Assembly: GCA_029990175.1 (NCBI GenBank)
Contig: JARKIP010000011.1
Coordinates: 2,418,001-2,482,000, forward strand
Direction of reading: 5' to 3'
DNA from: Petunia secreta
Taxonomy: Eukaryota; Streptophyta; Magnoliopsida; Solanales; Solanaceae
DNA: 64,000 nucleotides
The position numbers and the translations under genes are program-made. The notes below the pieces were generated by a model. It did no database searches, was not told where the DNA came from, and saw nothing but the letters and a program-made list of their open reading frames with translations. Of the stretch, positions 59,901-64,000 are shown in pieces; position 1 is the stretch's first letter; every line of letters starts with the position of its first letter.

Positions 59901-61443
59901 TGGTATGCTGGCATGCTGTTTGTTCTTGCCATGAATACTTTAGCATCTTATGTGATAAAGCAGAATTGTAATAGACATAGTACTATGCTTTCTCAACCTT
60001 TCCTCATAACATGCATTTGGTATTTTTGCAGGGGTTGTTCAGTCTGAAGAAGTTGATGTTGATGACTTGTTTGAAAAAATGAAGCAGAGTATAGATACTA
60101 CCTCAACCATGCCAACATGCAAATCCTCGGTAGTTCACCCTTCAGTTTGTGAGATTTTCTTGCTCGATGCATTTAAAAAGCTTGATGGTAGTGCACATAC
60201 AAGTCAATTTATACTTTCTAGTTTGGCGTTATTTACCATAGTAAGACAGAAATTATAGGACTATCTTTCTATGTACATGCTTAACGTGTATAGAGCTTCT
60301 GTTCTTCTAGAGTTTCAACTCGGTTTCATATATGGGAATGTTCATTTCGGTTGAGGCATGTGTGAACTGTGCTCTGAGTGTACCTCTCTAGTAGGCTTTT
60401 CAGAGTGGTCATTAAGAAAGATGAATGATCTCATGTTCTTGAGTAGTCATGTAAATTGTCACTCCCAGATTAGCAAAATTAGATTTTTATGATAGAGCTC
60501 TTGGGGCTTCCAATGAAATTGAATCTCGAGTAGTTTAAAAGATTATTAGGGTATGTCATTGTGCACTTATCAAGATTATTTTTATTAGGGTATGATAATT
60601 TAGCCTAAAAGATCTGTACTCTTCCAGGATGTAGCAAAGCTGCATGCGAAAGGGATTGGGAATGTGAGTGGTAGGCTGCTGGTTGGAACAGCTGAGAAGA
60701 TACCATCCTCTGAAATAGTTGATACAACTGGTGCTGGAGATGCATTTGTTGGAGCAATTCTTTACTGTACGTAAAGTTATACCATGCACTCTTTTTCACC
60801 TGTTCTGCTACAACGCTTCTCACTTTAGTAGTCTGGCGTTTCTCTTAAACTCTGTATGCTTGTGGCCTCTGGGAATGGAAGTTTCTCTATGCCTTTCCTA
60901 TTTCTTTTCTGTTTCCCTGATGACTGTCTTTGTTCGTTTATTGTCCTATATAAGATCCCTCTTTTTTGTCCTGTTGGGAACATCTGATAAAACCGGAACG
61001 ATACAATATACTAATATGGTTGGCCCTGCTCAAGTAGATATGCATACATAGAGAAATTGTCCATTTTTTTTCTTTTTTTAGTGTTCCAAATTTTTCCTTG
61101 CAAGAAAACTTTTTTATTACGGTAGGAACGTGTCAAGTAACTATCATTCTGTTGCGCCTTGTCAATGATGACTTATCTCATGGTTTTCATTTAATGAATT
61201 TGCAGCACTCTGTGCCAATTTGCCACCAGAAAAGATGTTGAGTTTTGCTGCTCAAGTGGTATATAGACTTGAGATATACTTAATTTTAATGTTGGGTAGA
61301 GTATTATAGAGGCAATTGATCCAAGAGAAGTTAATTTGTGGTTTCTGGGGTGACTGCAGGCGGCTATTGGGTGCAGAGCCTTGGGAGCAAGAGCCGGTCT
61401 TCCTTTTCTGAAAGACCCTCGCTTGACACCATTTTTGGAGTAG
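56945..61443 (+). CDS. pfkB/ribokinase-family carbohydrate kinase, 13 exons, 397 aa
   Basis: ATP-dependent sugar (or related alcohol) kinase; substrate not predictable. Exons: 56945-57009, 57104-57173, 57446-57535, 57631-57708, 58150-58224, 58407-58459, 58965-59115, 59369-59479, 59776-59902, 60032-60129, 60628-60766, 61206-61258, 61360-61443 (TAG). They sum to 1194 nt, all phases agree, and introns are GT-AG except intron 8, which is GC-AG. Core: LGCGMLALDFLVTVD (46-60), pfkB signature 1 region GGGNTGNALTCAARLG (78-93), Asp-rich PIVIDAE (200-206), and signature 2 DTTGAGDAF (338-346) with catalytic base D344. Residues 1-45 (MTTLHFVPSVFRLKLSTISC...) lack acidic residues and are rich in Ser/Thr/Arg, which suggests an organelle presequence. 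Downstream in-frame ATGs at 57111 and 57120 would give a shorter cytosolic form. It resembles the plant group annotated only as pfkB-like kinase. Exon edges are predicted by eye (±1-3 nt). Confidence 0.88.
57208..57379. mobile_element. Stowaway MITE in intron 2 of the kinase gene
   Basis: Ends CTAGTCCGTTCGTTTCAG and GAATGGAGGGAG, with TA flanks (57206-57207 and 57380-57381). 172 bp; occupies most of the 272-nt intron. Confidence 0.75.
59480..59775 (+). other. GC-AG intron (intron 8) of the kinase gene
   Basis: The donor is CACAG|GCAAGC. No GT lies at a position that keeps the frame, and reading on reaches a stop within about 40 nt. The acceptor TCTCAG|GCCTGG restores phase 0 and gives FPQ-AWTEAP across the junction. 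Confidence 0.75.
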
Positions 61444-62116
61444 CTAGATTCAACTTGCACCTTTTTCATTTCTCTTTTTTTTTTTTTTTTTTTTGGGGGG
61501 GCTGCTTTTCCTGTTTCTATTTTTTATTTTTAGTTTTTATGGCTGGTTTCCTTTTAAATGTTGATGTTCAACAGTAGATATGACCATATGAGCTGAAAAT
61601 GATGGGATTGCTCAAAAGTTTCGGATTATATTGAGAGAACTAGGTTTAGGAAACCTGGATCTTTGAAAATTTTTGCTTTGCATCTTTATTAAGAGGACAT
61701 AATTCTGTGATTCCATCCCATACAATTCCATTGAGAAATACTCCAGGAAGCATCACCAGAGGTGGTCGCTTTACCGTTATTTCATTACGGCATAAGTTTT
61801 GGGTGCTTAAATGATGCAGAATTGCATTTATTCTTCTTCACTTCAGGAGGTCTTCTCGTGACTAGATTGCTCATTTGTTTCAATTGCTCATGTGCTTCTT
61901 CCCTCGGGCATGATCAAGTGCCAAATGATCTGTGCAGGGTTGCACTTTTGAACCATTTCTAGTCTACAGAGAAAACGTCAAACACACACACAACTGACTA
62001 TTTGCTACTTTCAGACAATGAACCTTTATACTGGCTCTAGCACTTTGAAACTCATCTTAGTGTAGATTTGGGCATTTCGGTTTCTTGTATGTACAGATTA
62101 ACTGAGTTCAATAGCT
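61444..62116 (+). other. Downstream of the kinase gene: probable 3' UTR, no other gene seen
   Basis: Contains a T run with G tract (about 61477-61502). No clear AATAAA signal close to the stop. No coding sequence recognised. Confidence 0.4.
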
Positions 62117-62271
62117 GTAATTTGGATGAAGTGATTGAAGGCCTGCGTTGAAGAGTCTTGCAAGTGGTATAGATCAAATCACTTCAATAGCTGATATGCA
62201 AAGAACAAGGGGATTTTCTACAACTTGCAAGATCTTCGATGCAGGCCTTCAATTCACTTCACCGAAATTAC
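62117..62271. ncRNA. Long imperfect hairpin, candidate miRNA precursor
   Basis: Arms 62117-62171 and 62215-62271 pair over about 55 bp with few mismatches and two single-base bulges; the loop is about 43 nt. The best-paired core is TTGAAGGCCTGC on the left against GCAGGCCTTCAA on the right, extended by TCTTGCAAGT/ACTTGCAAGA toward the loop and GTAATTT/AAATTAC at the base. I do not recognise a known miRNA. It could also be a small inverted repeat without function. Confidence 0.45.
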
Positions 62272-63190
62272 TGATAGGCTTTACGTAGACCATTCATTTC
62301 CTCAACACTACACCTTTCTGCAAACTCAATTACCAGTGGGAAGCTTATTTCCATTGCACTGTACCCTACATGTCTATCCCAATATTTCTCATCTGTCTTC
62401 TAATCATCATAGAACCTCCAAATATGCCAAATTTCTGCAGAGCACCAAGCAAATATTTAGCCCAATGTCGTTGACATCTCTATCCTCAATCTGCTCTTCG
62501 CACAGTAGATGGTGCATGGCTTGACTTGCATGCATATTGTACCATTGGTTACATCAATTTATCGCTGCTCAGTTCCTCCAGGAGTCGGACCTATAAGTAT
62601 AAGGAGAAGACAGAATACCACTAATTTTAACTCATCCTTGGCTTTCTCCACGCTAACTTATCAACCTTGAACACTTCTGTAATGGAACATATAAAGATTG
62701 GACCAGAACCATTGAGACTCGGAGCACCTTATCAAGATATAATATAGCTCAGAGAGGAACAATCCTCTTCTAGACAGATTAGGACGCCGGCACTACGCCA
62801 TTCTCCCAAACTTACTTCATTATGTACTAGTCCAGTTGATACTATCACTTGCTAATATACTTTGAGTAACTTCATTTAATATCTGAGTCATCCATGAAAT
62901 TACAATTCGCATTTCAACAAACTTTTATAAGCCGCACCAGGTTTTGGATAGCAGGCAAGAAAACAAGAATCATGTGTTCTTTCCATCTGAGCTGAACAGG
63001 TAAGCATCCATTAGAATGATAGCACCTTGTGTATCTACGCTGTTTCTAGAATGTATCTAACAGTATATCATCTAACTTATTTCTTCTGATTCTTCATCTT
63101 TTTATTTAGTGTATCTAGGTTGTATTTTTTGTGTCTAGTGTATTAATATATTATTAATTTCTGGCCATTCTTCTTATTTTATTGTATCTA
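62272..63190. other. No gene seen
   Basis: Non-coding in both strands as far as can be seen. Confidence 0.4.
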
Positions 63191-63927
63191 CATTATATTT
63201 GTAAAAATTTCGCCCAGAGGCCACTTTTAATACTGGTATTTAGTTTGAGGCCACTATTTTCAGTGGCTTTACACTAGAGGCCACTCTTGTGCCAGCACAT
63301 TAAACGTGAGTATATGTAAAAGCCCAAATTACCCTCATCTTTTCTGAATTGACAGGGGTTTTTAAAACCCTTCTTCTTCATTTTAACCGGTCATTTCATG
63401 CATTTTAACTGGTCTTCTTCACTGAATCTTCATGCAAAAATAACCACTTCGTTTGCTCAGTTGCATTACGTACGTTGAATTACATTTCTCTCTTCACCTT
63501 TGCAGTCTGAAATTTGTATTTTGGCTGGTATAACATTTCTCTTTTCATATACGACTTTTTTGTATTTTTTTTTTTTTTGTATTTTATTGTGAAATATGTG
63601 GTTGTTAAGTTAAGTAACGTTATTTAAGTTTAAATTTGTATGTTTTTTCCGTATTTAGTAGTTACTTTTTATTGAAGTTCAAGTGTGTGTGTAGTAAACT
63701 TATGTGTGTGTGTGTGTGTGTGTTTGTGTGTGATGGACTGAACTTATGTGTGTTCTCAGTCCACTAGGATTGAACTTCTGTCTCCAGTGATTGAAGTTTA
63801 TTCCTAGTGGACTGAAGTCCTCTTCCCCCCCCCCCCCCCATGCGTGTGACTCAGTGTGTGTGTGTGTGTGTTTGTGTGTGTGATGGACAGAACTTATGTG
63901 GGTGTTCTCCGTCCACTATGATTGAAC

Positions 63928-63966
<39 letters not shown>

Positions 63967-64000
63967 TGTGACACATACTGTGTTTTTTGCTTTGAGATGG
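63191..64000. repeat. Repeat-rich window end: GGCCACT motifs, TG microsatellites, duplicated block
   Basis: Three GAGGCCACT words (63216, 63247, 63277 region) suggest the edge of a transposable element running on to the right. Further on, a block with GATGGACTGAACTTATGTG and TCCACTAGGATTGAACTTC (about 63718-63782) is repeated at about 63868-63935 as GATGGACAGAACTTATGTG and TCCACTATGATTGAACTTC. Both are embedded in (TG)n and near a C run (about 63827-63839). Confidence 0.7.

Noticed and set aside
61191..61469. Minus-strand 92-codon frame over the last kinase exons
   Set aside because: Shadow of exons 12-13 of the pfkB gene.

Overview
The window is plant nuclear DNA, almost certainly from a dicot and most likely Solanaceae. 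The reasons are AT-rich intergenic DNA with many Stowaway, hAT and Mutator-like MITEs, an Ogre/Tat-type and two Tekay-type Ty3/gypsy retrotransposons with multi-kilobase LTRs, a degenerate Ty1/copia element, an RTE-type LINE fragment with a TTG-type tail, and intron-rich host gene structure. The family assignment is inference. Repeats fill about 80-85% of the window.

Layout. 1-5.8 kb is a decayed Ty1/copia element whose 5' LTR lies outside the window. 5.8-7.3 kb is simple-sequence DNA. 7279-16345 is a Mutator-like MITE split by a complete but internally collapsed gypsy element (7869-16084; TSD GGTTT; LTRs of about 2.65 kb). 16.3-20.2 kb is a MITE field, including a Stowaway inside an older Stowaway. 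20493-21080 is a single-exon gene for an unrecognised 195-residue membrane protein, with a TATA box and a Stowaway upstream and a hAT MITE (21292-22045) downstream. 22.1-27.5 kb is old repeat debris: two copies of an unusual MITE family built of serial palindromes, and the relic end of another Tat LTR.

27624-53268 is one nested stack. A 5'-truncated RTE LINE (15-bp TSD) was split by an Ogre/Tat-like element (28118-51846; TSD CTCAC) and by an unclassified LTR-like insertion (about 51.9-53.2 kb). The Ogre-like element's 3' LTR was in turn split by a young Tekay element on the minus strand (41017-51286; TSD TTATT). Taking the insertions out restores a continuous LINE reading frame across the Ogre site. 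The Ogre-like element keeps an ORF1-like frame but no recognisable gag-pol. The Tekay element is nearly intact but has a frameshift between protease and reverse transcriptase.

53.7-56.7 kb holds a third copy of the palindromic MITE, a foldback element, and a tandem duplication interrupted by a Mutator-like element. 56945-61443 is the one clear conserved host gene: a 13-exon pfkB/ribokinase-family sugar kinase of 397 residues with a probable N-terminal presequence, a Stowaway in intron 2 and one GC-AG intron. About 0.7 kb downstream is a long imperfect hairpin (62117-62271) resembling a miRNA precursor. The last kilobase is TG microsatellite and duplicated low-complexity DNA.

The two host genes flank, and do not take part in, the transposon activity. 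The clearest story in the window is the order and precision of the nested insertions.
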